DNA of 64,000 nucleotides from Uloborus plumipes (GCA_038373865.1 JAXGGA010006514.1:1-64000), one strand, 5' to 3'; positions 23,673 to 33,609 are shown, numbered from the stretch's first letter. The notes: generated by a model not told the origin, from the letters alone. Numbers and translations are program-made.

Positions 23673-23935
23673 TGTTGGAGAAACAATGCCTCTCGCACCT
23701 CTGTTCACCCCTCTTACGTATAGTGGTTTATCTTATATGGATCCAGCGCCACCTACAGGGACAATGTTTCAGACGATGGCCGTACTTCCTTGTAGAAGGT
23801 TATGTTTGTTGTGTTGCTGCGTCTCTTTGTGTATGTGTTGTAACGTTTCTGTTCTCTCCTAATGTATCATTAAAAATCTTATGTTTCCACTCTGCGTGTT
23901 AACTCTCCCCAACTCATGGATAATTGGACTTAATA
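23673..23935 (+). repeat. 3' LTR of the copia element
   Basis: Near-identical to 19192-19455. It is followed by the target duplicate TGGGA and then by the resumed outer TIR element (CAGGGCATGTGGATGAC). Confidence 0.95.
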
Positions 23936-24275
23936 TGGGACAGGGCATGTGGATGACATTTCAATCTAATATCCATTTTTTTAAATGAATAATAATTAAA
24001 TATTGACATTGTTGATAACGGAAATTATAGAACAAAAGACGCATAAAAATATTCCCAAAATAGTTTTTATTAAATTAAAAACAAAAAGAGCAATCAGTAT
24101 GGAACACAAATTTGCCCATTTTTGTAGAATCACCCATATTTAGTACTATTATGAATACTAAAGACTAAACTATATTACATATTGATGTATTGTAAGTGTT
24201 TCAGTTGTTTGTATGTAACTGTGAATAAAAGATAAAATTCACGTTCTTTGCAAAAGTAAAAGTTTTTATATTTTA

Positions 24276-24579
24276 GGCAGGAATTCAAGTGAAACAGGCG
24301 ATCGCAAATTACAAGTCGCTACTGGAAATGAATTACATTAGAACGTTTCTTGATAAAAACATCGTGACGTCAGCGTAACGTTTGCCTATGAAAAACGAGC
24401 TAGATAAAACGTCACAGCCTACTTGGCGAATAAGAGGAGATCGCTGACTGCTTGTGAGCTCTTATTGGCTCCACCCGTAGTGACGTCAGTGCCAAGTTAA
24501 GTTGATGATAATGTAATTCACTTCCAGTAGCGATTGCAATTCGAAACGATTGCAATGGTGTTTCACTTGAATTCCTGCC
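24276..24579. mobile_element. PIF/Harbinger-like MITE, 304 bp, GGCAGGAATTCAAGTGAAAC ends
   Basis: The terminal GGCAGGAATTCAAGTGAAAC is inverted at the other end, and TTA flanks both sides (24273-24275 and 24580-24582). The 3-bp TTA target is typical of PIF/Harbinger. Inside is a conserved block with CGTGACGTCAGCGTAACG and GGAGATCGCTGACTGCTTGT that recurs at 59862-60033. Another family member is at 41149-41346, and a solitary end is at 44872. Confidence 0.88.
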
Positions 24580-24587
24580 TTATACTA

Positions 24588-24765
24588 CAGTCGAACCCGC
24601 TTAATGGAATTGCCATTTTGCCACGAAAAAATATTCTAATAAGCGGGATATTCCATTATCCGGATGAAAATAATGTATTTCAATGGCTTGGTTTGGTGTA
24701 TTGAAAATGTATTACATTAAGCGGGATATTCCGTTAAGCGATATTCTAATAAGCGGGCTCGACTG
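24588..24765. mobile_element. pogo/Tigger-like MITE, 178 bp, CAGTCGAACCCGCTTA ends
   Basis: CAGTCGAACCCGCTTA at the left matches the inverse of TAAGCGGGCTCGACTG at the right. TA is duplicated at 24586-24587 and 24766-24767. Internal GCGGGATATTCC is repeated. The terminal CAGT and TA target fit the pogo/Tigger group of Tc1/mariner. Non-coding. Confidence 0.88.
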
Positions 24766-24860
24766 TATTATTAATACTAAAGGCTAAACTATATTGCGTG
24801 TTGATGTATTATAAGTAAGTGTAAACTTAGTAGTTGATTAATTCTAAAAACGCATTTTTT

Positions 24861-26266
24861 AGTTTTTTTTAAACTATAATTTAACATTATTTTAGGCTTA
24901 TATTTGAGGAAAGTAAAAGTTTGTAAAAAAAATAAATTGTATGCAGGGGCACTCCAATGCTGTGTGCATGTTCGTATTTAATCTCTCGAAAAATTGAGAA
25001 TTTTTCCGTCCCAAAATTTTTACGTTCGCCATACCTATTTTAGCAGTAGCACTTGAAATTTAACTCCTTGGTTGGAATGTAAAAGTTTCACCTGGTATAT
25101 TTTTTACATGAATGTTTTTCAAACAAAAATTTGTTCTCATGTAGTTATTTAATACCAGGGGATTCAGGAAACGTTAAAAGCTCGACCACATCAAAAGAAA
25201 AAAACACTAGTTGGAGTAAGAATAACTTTGCAGCGTCAGCGTTATAATGCCGCGAGTAGGATCTGCGTAGTCTTACTGTCTGATTTTCTTAGGTAAAACC
25301 TTCTGTGTATTTGTCGTGAAAAAAGGGACTAGAGATTTCGAACAAACGGACTCTTTTCGGGACTTGAAACTTAAAAAGGGTCTTTTAGATAAAAATGACC
25401 TTTTAGACACCAGTTGAGAGTCTTGCTTAAAGAGTAAACGAAAGTATTTAAACTGTAAAAAAGCAGTGGAGAATGGAAAAAGGGGGAGGGGGGATCGGTT
25501 AAAGAACGTTTTTTACTTTGAAGAACCTGTTTAAAACAACAGCTCTTATCTTTTTTACTGCAGCCCCACCAGCGGTGATTGAAAAGAGTGACGCTCTACT
25601 TTTATAATATCACACCAGTCAATGGCATTTTTGGCGTCAATCCCCCCCCCCCCAGAGGATTTTAGCGGGTACAAGAGGCACGGGGCCTTCTTCGCAAATG
25701 GATGAAATTAATCAATCCATCCTATTAAATATTCTTCTATTTACTACTAAATAGTAAAAATCAATTTCTTAAACTGTTATTTAAAAAACATATATTACAT
25801 AAAAGAAACACTTTTGTTTCCTATAAAAGTAACTTTAGAATCAAATGTCAAAGTGAAATAATATACTTAATTAAATTAATTCACTGGTTAGGAATTCAAA
25901 GGTACATCACAGCGCGATTCGTCGGTTCGTCTTTGACAGTCTCAACAATTAACATTAAGGCAGCAAAAAACAACCATCAAACAGAGGTTCGTGAAAACTT
26001 TCATGAAAAATTGTATGAGGAGGCAATTTACTCGGATTTTTCAATTTCCCCTCCAAAAATTATTTTTGAATTCTCCTCTTCCCCTGGAAATTTTTTTGAC
26101 AAGCCTGGCTACTAAACTCTTTGTTGAAAAACGATAAATTAGTTAAGTTCTTATTTTAATACTCATCACTGGTACGCTAAACCTTGGAGCAAGTCCATTT
26201 TGAAATTACAAAACATGTGTATGCAGGAATCTCCACATTTTCGCCATATTAGGGGGAACGGAAAGT
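24861..26266. other. No gene recognised
   Basis: AT-rich, with a G-rich stretch near 25480-25495 and a C run at about 25650-25661. The ORF at 25933-26115 shows no family signature. No TIR pairs were found. Confidence 0.5.
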
Positions 26267-26274
26267 AATGTCAT

Positions 26275-26549
26275 CAGGGCCTATTTATTGCACGGGCATC
26301 CAGGGCCCGTGCCCTGGGCAGGAAATTTCTAAGGGGCAGGAAAAATTCTATTTTTGAAAATTGTCCCACTGTTTTCGTAATTCATTTATGCCTTTATATA
26401 TTTATTTTCTTAACAGAAATTAAATATGCATTTATGAAGTTTAGGGGGGGGGGGAGAACATCGTGGTTGAATCACCACTAAAAATCATTCAAAGGGGGCA
26501 GGAAAATTTGAAAGTGCCCTGGGCATGGAGACTTGCAAATCAGGCACTG
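26275..26549. mobile_element. hAT-type MITE, 275 bp, with perfect 8-bp target duplication
   Basis: The left end is CAGGGCCTATTTATTGCA and the right end CAAATCAGGCACTG; they are imperfect inverses. AATGTCAT is duplicated exactly at 26267-26274 and 26550-26557. Both subterminal regions carry a GTGCCCTGGGCA block, and a G run lies at about 26442-26452. Non-coding. Confidence 0.9.
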
Positions 26550-26802
26550 AATGTCATTCTTTTCAAACAAATCTCTTTTAGAGTTTTTATGTTAAATCAA
26601 CGATGTAACTATCATCATTGTCAGGGGCTTTTTGCCTTCTAGTAGTAAAACCTGCATATAGGTTCTTTTTTTTTTTAAAAAAATATTGATTTTTGGAGTA
26701 AAGTATTGTGAAATGGCTTCTTGGATACGATTCATGCCATATTTTCAAGGTATTTTGTAATTGAAAGTGTTTCAACAATCGAAAAAAAAAAAAGGAAAAG
26801 CG

Positions 26803-26965
26803 CAGGCCCGTCATTTGGGGGGTCAATTGAACTCCCTTCCCCTCTAGCTTTGAGAAATCAATGCATTTACATATAAGTAGGGGTGGTTTTTGTTGTTTTC
26901 CGACGAAATTGCATTGTTTTTGCACCCTTCGATCCCCCCTGGAAAAACCTGAAATGACGGCCCTG
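26803..26965. mobile_element. hAT-type MITE, second member of the 2921-3102 family
   Basis: The ends are CAGGCCCGTCATTTGG and GAAATGACGGCCCTG. The flanks GAAAAGCG (26795-26802) and GAAAATCG (26966-26973) match at seven of eight positions. The interior shares ATTTACATATAAGT and TTTTTGTTGTTTTC with the 2921 copy. Confidence 0.88.
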
Positions 26966-27584
26966 GAAAATCGACTGCTTTGCCTGGAAAACCGACTCAC
27001 CTGACATTGCACCATCGGATTTCCCTTTATTGCAATCTGTATAGGGAAAAAAAACTTTTAAGTTTGGCTTGTATCCAAGATGCCTGTTAAGTTTGAAAGA
27101 TGTTTGAAGGATTAAGAGTAGCCATAAAAACATGTTTGTGATAATTCTTAAAATAAAAAGTGGCAATTCAAATATTAACAAGAAGTTCTGTCAAGAACTA
27201 AACGAGCCTACTTTCCCGTACATCGGCATCGGCATTCTCGCATCTGATCATTATTCTCTTGATTATCTGAGACTGAAAATTATGTCAAACATACCTTTTT
27301 AGCACTTAAAGCTGATTTCGAAAAGCAAAATATACCCCTCTCAGCAGATGAAATAGACACGTAAAAAGTAATTAACGAATAAATCAAGTTTTGTCGCATC
27401 TTTTAAAGAGTGTAACTGTTACAGTTCCTCCGTAGAAAAAATCCTCCATCGTTTTCAAAATAATAATAATAATAATAAAATAAATAAATAAATAAATAAA
27501 AGTACAAAGAGCATCAAAACACATTTTATCAAAGAAAGAAAAAAAAAAGGAAAAAAAAAAAAAAAACTCGTCCGTTAATAAAAT

Positions 27585-28459
27585 CAAGGAGGTTAAAGGG
27601 GAGGAGCTAAATCTCTGCTATCTAAAAGTGGCAACGAATTCTCACCGCCGCCAGGGAAAAGCTCCCTACTTCCTACGGGAGTCAATGTAAATGATACTGA
27701 ATCTGTCATCTTTTTAAATGCTGATATGGGAAAGAAAAAAAATTTTTTTCAACTGGATTTTGGTGCAAATCTTCGATTGACATTATGAATTAAATATGAT
27801 TTTCATCCCAAGAAAATAGGTGCCGTATTCTTTGAGAAATAGGTTTAATCGAATGCACTTACCAACTTACCAAATCTGACAGAATCTCATTTTTTAAAGA
27901 CTGCTGTTGGCAAGAATATTTCTATTTAAATTGGAATTTTGCTCAAACCATCGATTAACATTATAAACTAAATATATTTAATAAATATATTTAAACTAAT
28001 AATTATTTTGTCTACTAAATATATTTAATTAATAACAAAATTAAATACTGACAAAATTAATTTTTTGCCTCATGCTTAATTTATCAACAATTTAGAGAAC
28101 TGATTCTCAGCAAAAATTATATCGTACAATGCAAAGAAAATGTCACATACAGTCGCATCTATGTCAAATTTGGCAAGTAGCTAGGTGCGGTCGATCAAAC
28201 ATCTTTCTTAAAAAATACGGCAAAATTTCAGTGGGATCAAAGTCATATTTAGTTCATAATGTTAATCGATGGTTTACACCAAAATTCAGTTGAAAAAAAT
28301 TTTTTTCTTTCCCATAGCAGCATTTAAAAAGATGACAGATTCAGTATCATTTACATTGAATCCCGTAGGAAGTAGGGAGCTTTTCCCCTGGCGGCGGTGA
28401 GAATTCGTTGCCACTTTCAAACAAGCGCATCCGTAGAACATTTCTCTCCTTCTTTCTAC
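27585..28459. mobile_element. Foldback-type insertion, 875 bp, with a 14-bp target duplication
   Basis: TCCGTTAATAAAAT (27571-27584) and TCCGTGAATAAAAT (28460-28473) flank the insert. The related copy near 57680-57710 has this site only once, with no insert. Inside, arms of about 160 bp are inverted: GTGGCAACGAATTCTCACCG near 27628 and its inverse near 28402-28421, with shared GGGAAAAGCTCCCTACTTCC. A target duplication this long is unusual for standard cut-and-paste superfamilies. Confidence 0.78.
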
Positions 28460-28856
28460 TCCGTGAATAAAATGTTTCGAATTTCACTTTTAATCCGTTG
28501 CCAGTTCTTAAATACATATAAAGAATAAAATGTTCTCATGAATGAAAAATTTTTGTTACAAAAAATAATCGTCTGCCAAGAAAAAAAAAATAATAATAAA
28601 TAAAATAAAACAATTGAATAAATAAACAAAAAATCGTCTGCACAGTCAGTCATTTTTTTTTCTGAGCCTGCATTTCCGCCATATTCGCGGAGTCGGAATC
28701 AGAGTCCTCACAGAAGATTACTCAGAAAAGTACTTCACAAACATTATTTATCAAAACCATTTTCTTACTAAGTTAGTTTGAAGGAAATCCGACTTTAAGC
28801 TCAGGATCAACATTCAACTTAAATTCCCCGTAGACGCTTATGTTAATTTTTTTTTC

Positions 28857-29430
28857 TGAACGGTTCAATATTGAACGAAAAATGGTTCAAATCAAAAATC
28901 GAAATATGGGAATGTATGGGAAAGCCTCTCCGAGATCTTACAAACAAAAAAAAAGTTTATTCCATTCGGGCGGTTCACTCAAAAGTTATTAGGTGGAGAA
29001 AGGTTGCTTAAACGGTTCAATGTTGAACCAAAAATGTTCAAATTGAAAATTTAAATACGGTAATAAAGTATCCTTGCCGAGATGCTTCGAACAAAAAAAA
29101 GCTTGTTTAAATCGGACTGTTCACTCAAAAGTTATTAGGTCTGACAGCTTGATTGAGCGGTTCAATGTTGAACGAAAAATTGTTCAAATCGGAAATGTAA
29201 ATACGGGAATGAAGTATCCTTGATAAGATCTTTCCAACAAAAAAAAGTTTGTTCAAATCGGACTGTTCACTCAAAAGTTAGCATCGCGGCACAGGTTGTT
29301 TGAACGGTTCAAAGTTGAACCAAAAATTGTTCAAATCGAAAAATCAAATATGGGAATGAGCTGTACTCGGCGAGATCTTTCCAACAAAAAAAAGTTTGTC
29401 CAAATCGGAATGTTCATTCAAAAGTTATTA
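28857..29430 (+). repeat. Tandem array, about four units of about 145 bp
   Basis: Each unit starts with GGTTCAATGTTGAAC(C/G), itself an inverted repeat, and contains CAAATCGGACTGTTCACTCA or a variant, followed by AAAGTTATTAGG. About three units of the same array, inverted, occur at 56885-57305. Non-coding. Confidence 0.8.
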
Positions 29431-29567
29431 GGGGGGGGGGGGACAGACAGACCGACAGACCGACCGACGCACAAATTCCCCATCTCATTACCCTACTTTC
29501 AAATTTTTAATTTTTGATATTCATTTTACCTTTTTATTTTTTTAACTTGGCGATATTTTTTAGATGC

Positions 29568-30217
29568 ATTGACCTACTTCTAATACTTTTTTCATCTTTC
29601 TTTAATTTTTATCGGGAAAGTAGGCTAAAAACGCGCAGATATCTAAAACTTAACAGATCTCATCTCACATTTAAATAAAGTTGTTGTTCCAAAAATAAAA
29701 TCTTTGAAGTTGGTACTTGAGTCGTTGTTTCCTTTGTTTGAATATATTTTTTGATGAACCAGGGGTTCAGAAGTACCTGAGAACAAGCAATGAACGACTT
29801 ACTTTTAAAATAGCAGGAAATTTCTGTGAAATTTTCGGTTGCTTTAACAATGCCGTTTCAAGTAATTTTGCTTCAAAAAAATCTGAAATCGGCAATTTTT
29901 TTCAAAAATCTATCCGGGATTTAAAACTTACCACTAGATGGCAAAAAGACCAAGATAACAAGGATAATTACATCGCATAATTTCAATAAAAACTTTTGAC
30001 AATTGATTTGTTTGAAGAAAAAAAACGATATTACATTCCAGTTCCCCTAATACTTCGCTGCTGAAAGGTATTTAATTATTTCTTATGATTGCTATTTGGT
30101 TGAGTGTTTTCTGTTACATAAATACATGAATATCAATAATAATAGTAAAACAATAAATGCAATTTATTTTAAGAGCTTTTCTTAAACAGGGCTTTGACTT
30201 GGACCCTAGAAAGGTTT
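29568..30217. other. No gene recognised
   Basis: A plus-strand ORF at 29717-29980 ends in a segment (CCACTAGATGGCAAAAAG) that resembles the minus strand of 26590-26650, suggesting a shared old repeat more than a gene. The rest is AT-rich. Confidence 0.45.
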
Positions 30218-30234
30218 AAACAACAGAGGAGTTG

Positions 30235-30551
30235 TACAGAAAATAGCAACGTTACAAATGCACAAATGAGCAGGGATACTGCAGACACGTGTTTCGGCGT
30301 TACAAGGAACGCCTTTATCAATGCAAAAAAGTTGTGAGCTTATGGATGCACAGACATCCGACAAAAGCAACGGAAACAGAAGCGAACAGCTTAAAAAGCA
30401 AACATAGCGGATTACCTGAACACCAATAAAAATTTTAAGCCAAAAAAGATCCAATGTGATGTCATTGATAAAGGCGTTCCTTGTGATGCGGAAACACGTG
30501 TCTGCAGTATCCCAGCTCATTTGTGCATTTGTAACGTTGCTATTTTCTGTA
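30235..30551. mobile_element. Foldback MITE, 317 bp, with ACACGTGTTTCGG arms
   Basis: The left arm from TACAGAAAATAGCAACGTTA is matched in inverse by the right arm ending in GCTATTTTCTGTA. Each arm is about 90 bp and includes GGGATACTGCAGACACGTGT and AGGAACGCCTTTATCAATG. The spacer is about 130 bp. AAACA(ACA)GAGGAGTTG appears on both sides (30218-30234 and 30577-30592), suggesting a longer repeated context. A single arm is also found at 2446-2600. Confidence 0.75.
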
Positions 30552-30866
30552 CATCTACTGCACAAAGGTATTTGTAAACAGAGGAGTTGCTGAACATATT
30601 TTCCTTACAATAATCATCACTTGAATAAGCTCAACTGATTGTTACCAGTAAAAAAAAGGAAACAAATACAAATGGCAATCAATACATAACCATAACTAGG
30701 GTTACCAAATGCTAAATGGCGGACATCTTATAATTATGATTTTTCTCTCTTCCTGCCACCTGCTGAAAAATATGTACCAACCATGTGTACCGTATAAAAA
30801 TACAGTAGAGTCTCAAAAATCCGAGATAATTGGAGCTCAGGGTTACCTCAGATGATCTGGAAAAGC

Positions 30867-31056
30867 AGTTTTTTTTCCAGAAGCCATCAGCTTCAACACA
30901 TGAGGACTGCGTACTATGTGCCTTGCCTCCTGACAAACACAGGACAGATTTACGGCACAGAGAGGATGAAATAACATCCATGGGCAAGTCGGGATTCGAA
31001 CCCGCGACCACTTGCTTTCGAGGAGAATACTCTACCTCTAGGCCCACATGGCCCCC
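30867..31056 (-). mobile_element. tRNA-derived SINE with a perfect 12-bp target duplication
   Basis: ATCTGGAAAAGC is duplicated exactly at 30855-30866 and 31057-31068. On the minus strand the insert begins with a tRNA-like head: A-box-like TGGGCCTAGAGGTAGAG and B box GGGTTCGAATCCC, about 40 nt apart. An A-rich stretch lies near its 3' end (T run at 30869-30877 on the plus strand). It landed beside a solitary Tigger-like end (CAGTAGAGTCTC at 30804). Pol III transcription from the internal boxes is expected for the family. Confidence 0.9.
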
Positions 31057-31195
31057 ATCTGGAAAAGCCTTATTAATTGAAATTTTACACAATTTGGGTA
31101 TCATGTAGGGATGTGCACTTTTTACTTCTTTTTCCAAAAGAAAGTATTGCCTATGAAAAAAAATTTCATTGAAATTTCAAAATTTTACATCTTAA

Positions 31196-31435
31196 TTGAA
31201 TCGGCAGTTTGAAGAAGGGAACGAAGACCAAAATTTCAGACTTGGGTTTTTTCGTGATTGTATATCTCCTACTGTGGATACACATGTTTGTTTGATTAAA
31301 AGAACATAAACTAACCTGGTTTTTGTTCTTTTATTCGCACAAACATGTGTATCCACAGTAGGAGATATACAATCACGAAAAAACCCAAGTTTGAAATTTT
31401 GGTCTTCATTCCCTTTTTCAAACTGCCGATTCAGT
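31196..31435. repeat. Near-perfect 240-bp palindrome (foldback)
   Basis: Arms of about 113 bp face each other across a spacer of about 13 nt near 31310-31322. Examples are TGTATATCTCCTACTGTGGA on the left and TCCACAGTAGGAGATATACA on the right; outer ends GAATCGGCAG and CTGCCGATTC. A transcript would fold into a long hairpin. Non-coding. Confidence 0.9.
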
Positions 31436-31661
31436 TTAACTACCCCTAAAAGAAATTACATCATTTTTTCCCATGATGTATGAATAAGTATTGACCTTTG
31501 AAGGGACATAACCAAGCTTTTGTTTTGGGGAGAGTTTTACCAAACACATTTCTCATGAAATCTATATGATCAATAAAATTTGATACCATATTCTATATAT
31601 TTTATCCTTTTCACTCAAAAGGATAGATATGTTTATTCATATACGCGCATCTAAGGTAATA

Positions 31662-32811
31662 CAGTCGAACTTGCCTATCTCGAAAACCTCTCTATGTCGA
31701 AATTTTTCAATTACCCTGCTTTTCAAGGCCGTAACCAGACTTTTGTTTCGGGGAGGGTTTTTCAAAACACATTCCGAGGAAGATCTATATGACCAATAAA
31801 TTTGATTTCAATCGTATAATTATTTTGTTTCAATAGTTGAAATAAAAGGGGGAGATACTGCTTTAAAGGCACTGATATGAGCAAATGTAAAAGATGACGT
31901 ATCTTTTAAATGAAGGAACAAATCTGATGGTACCCCTGACTATTCGATGTGTTTTGTGTGTGTCAAAAACTCAAAAGAATAGATGCGTGTACTCATGCAT
32001 GAGGATTCGAATATCCACACCTCTTAAATTATTAGTATTTCCTTTTGGCACCTTTAAAGTATGTTAAAAAAAGTTTCGTACTTTCAAATTCAAAGGATTT
32101 TATGTTTTTGTCAGCTTTAGGTACTCAAAACGCTGTATTGTGTTGTAAGTAAAGATGTTTGCAATAACTACAATAAAAATAAATAAATAAATACTGCAGA
32201 TAAAACACTGAGATTGTCGAATTCTTCAACAATAATTTCTTTTTCAAATAAAATTGAGAAAAATCAGCATAAGAAATAAAAAAGAAATGATATTTTTTCA
32301 GAAAAAAGGTAAAATGAAAAGCATTTTTTGAAACAGTATTGAATAATTTCGAAGGGGGTTTGAACCCTATAAACCCACCCTTAAATACGGCCCTGCTGCT
32401 TTTACAGCATAAATTTATTGTCTTTTCTCATGTTTATCTCGAATGATTTTCCCCGAAAACCTCCATATCTCGAATTTTGACGACTCTCATTTTTGAATTT
32501 CATCTCCAGCCACCTTTATCAATGGTATAACTTGGAGACAAAAATCATCTTTTGCACAATCATTCAAAGACCATGTTCGTATTTAAATGTATGCATTCAC
32601 TTGCCACCGATATAGTCGTCACAATTAGTAAAACGTGGTCATTTTGTACAGTAAAATATTCAACAACATCAATCAAAACTATCTATTAAGTGTTTGACTT
32701 TGTTCCAATTGCTTATTTTCGCAAATTTTATCACAACCTCTGTATCTCGAAACCTCCGTATCTCGAATTTTTCTTCTGTCCCGTGAAAATCGAGATAGAC
32801 AGGTTTGACTG
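31662..32811. mobile_element. Tigger/pogo-like TIR element, 1150 bp, hosting a hAT insertion
   Basis: The left end CAGTCGAACTTGCCTATCTC is inverted at the right end, …GAGATAGACAGGTTTGACTG. TA flanks both ends (31660-31661 and 32812-32813). Sub-terminal repeats of TATCTCGAAA(A)CCTC occur on both sides. It is interrupted at 31724-32395 by a hAT element. No transposase was recognised. Confidence 0.82.
31724..32395. mobile_element. hAT-type element, 672 bp, nested, perfect 8-bp target duplication
   Basis: CTGCTTTT is duplicated at 31716-31723 and 32396-32403. The left end is CAAGGCCGTAACCAG and the right end AAATACGGCCCTG, imperfect inverses. Related ends occur alone at 31497, 32880-32898, 55070 and, inverted, 58881-58916. 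Non-coding. Confidence 0.88.
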
Positions 32812-33280
32812 TACTTCCAAAATTTAAATTATAATAAAAATTAATAAAATAAAAGGAGTTTGAATCCTAAAAACCCAGCCCTTAAATACGGCCCTGAACC
32901 ATTGTAAACTTCTGGGCAACCAAAAAAAAAATGTAGTTTTATTGTCAGCCCCTCTTAATCAGGTAATGGATAAACAAACTCCCCACTTATATGAGCAAAT
33001 CGTTCTGGAACCAAATATAGCCCAATACTCAATGTTGAAAATTCCTGCTACATCGAATGCATAGGAGCCTCAGTAACTCAACACTCCAAGAGACTACGAA
33101 AATAAGTCGAGTTAAGCGGGTGTCCAACTTAACGAGGTTTCATAATTTCAACTATCGTAGTGTTTTCTGTATTGCTTATTTGCTAGTGCTTACCATCAAG
33201 ATTACAAAACATAACTTTAGTAAACAATTTTACTTTTCTTTTTCCTTATTTTTTTTTTCTTTTTGTTTAAAAGGACATCA

Positions 33281-33609
33281 CATTGCAAAGGAGAACCAGA
33301 GGGGACATGATTCAGTTATTTAAATTTATTAAAATGAATGATGTTGCAGGGTTGGATTTTTGCACGGAAAGCAGGACAAGGGGTCATTGTTTTAAGCTGT
33401 TCAAACCTCGGGCTAACCTGGAAATTCGAAAAAATTACTACTTTAGCAGGGTAGTGGGAACTTGGAACAGTTTACCAGAAGAGGCGGTAAGGAGCAATGG
33501 AGTAGATAGCTTTAAGAGGGCCATTGATCTTCATTGGGGTCTTTAATTTGACTAGGACCAGCCCAGTTGGGCCCAGAGCCTGCTGCTGGTCGTCGCATTT
33601 GTATTTGTA
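33281..33609 (+). pseudogene. 5'-truncated CR1 LINE fragment (ORF2 3' end and 3' UTR)
   Basis: This is close to the last 330 bp of the LINE at 50148-54384. The frame from 33283 to 33546 gives GDMIQLFKFIKMND and YYFSRVVGTWNSLPEEAV, then a short 3' UTR (ACTAGGACCAGCCCAGTTGG) and two TTTGTA units at 33598-33609. Only the extreme C-terminus is present, with no RT or endonuclease, the usual result of incomplete target-primed reverse transcription. Confidence 0.93.

Larger units (their letters stand above)
19192..23935 (+). mobile_element. Copia (Ty1/copia) LTR retrotransposon, nearly complete
   Basis: Two LTRs of 264 and 263 bp bracket a gag-pol reading frame. TGGGA is duplicated exactly at 19187-19191 and 23936-23940. 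A primer-binding site (19456-19471) and a purine tract (23661-23672) sit at the expected places. The domain order is gag, zinc knuckle, protease, integrase, reverse transcriptase, RNase H, with integrase before RT as in copia. The LTRs differ by only a few bases, so insertion was recent. Two 1-nt deletions and an altered RT catalytic motif make this copy non-autonomous. Confidence 0.97.
15870..24136. mobile_element. TIR element with TGGGTGATTCTACAAA ends, interrupted twice
   Basis: The left end TGGGTGATTCTACAAATACG is inverted at the right end (…TTTTTGTAGAATCACCCA, ending 24136). TA flanks both ends (15868-15869 and 24137-24138). Comparison with the uninterrupted host repeat at 55738-55890 supports the insertion point. 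Its own sequence is about 1.5 kb: 15870-16420, 18421-19191 and 23941-24136. It includes scattered copies of GGGCATGTGAATGACA (about 16080, 16242, 16266, 18423 and 23943). The rest is two later insertions. No transposase was recognised. Confidence 0.8.
24139..24860 (+). repeat. Second half of one repeat copy and a second, MITE-interrupted copy
   Basis: Up to about 24200 this completes the copy that began at 15787. A second copy starts near 24207 (TTGTTTGTATGTAACTGTG). It is interrupted by two adjacent MITEs (24276-24579 and 24588-24765) and resumes with TTAATACTAAAGGCTAAACT. The intact comparator is 55738-55890. Confidence 0.65.
27175..29567 (+). repeat. Large interspersed repeat, copy A (inverted relative of 56735-58052)
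   Basis: The block from AAGAAGTTCTGTCAAGAACT to the AACTTGGCGATATTTTT end matches 56735-58052 in reverse complement. Copy A carries an extra insertion (27585-28459). Its right third is a tandem array of about 145-bp units. Near 29440 there is a GACAGACAGACCGACAGACC simple repeat after a G run. (AAT)n and (AAAT)n microsatellites lie at about 27461-27500. No coding domain was recognised. Confidence 0.75.

Noticed and set aside
26587..27015. Minus-strand ORF of 142 codons
   Set aside because: It runs through the hAT MITE at 26803-26965 and homopolymers, and is low in complexity with no domain.
28857..29430. CRISPR-like repeat array
   Set aside because: Units are about 145 bp and contiguous without unique spacers, and the genome is eukaryotic; it is a tandem repeat inside a dispersed repeat.
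30712..31137. Minus-strand ORF of 141 codons
   Set aside because: Most of it translates the tRNA-derived SINE and flanking repeat, including the A and B boxes.
33057..33130. A further Tigger-like element (TTAAGCGGGTGTCCAACTTA)
   Set aside because: Only one end-like sequence is present before the LINE fragment, and no partner or TA-framed boundary could be found.
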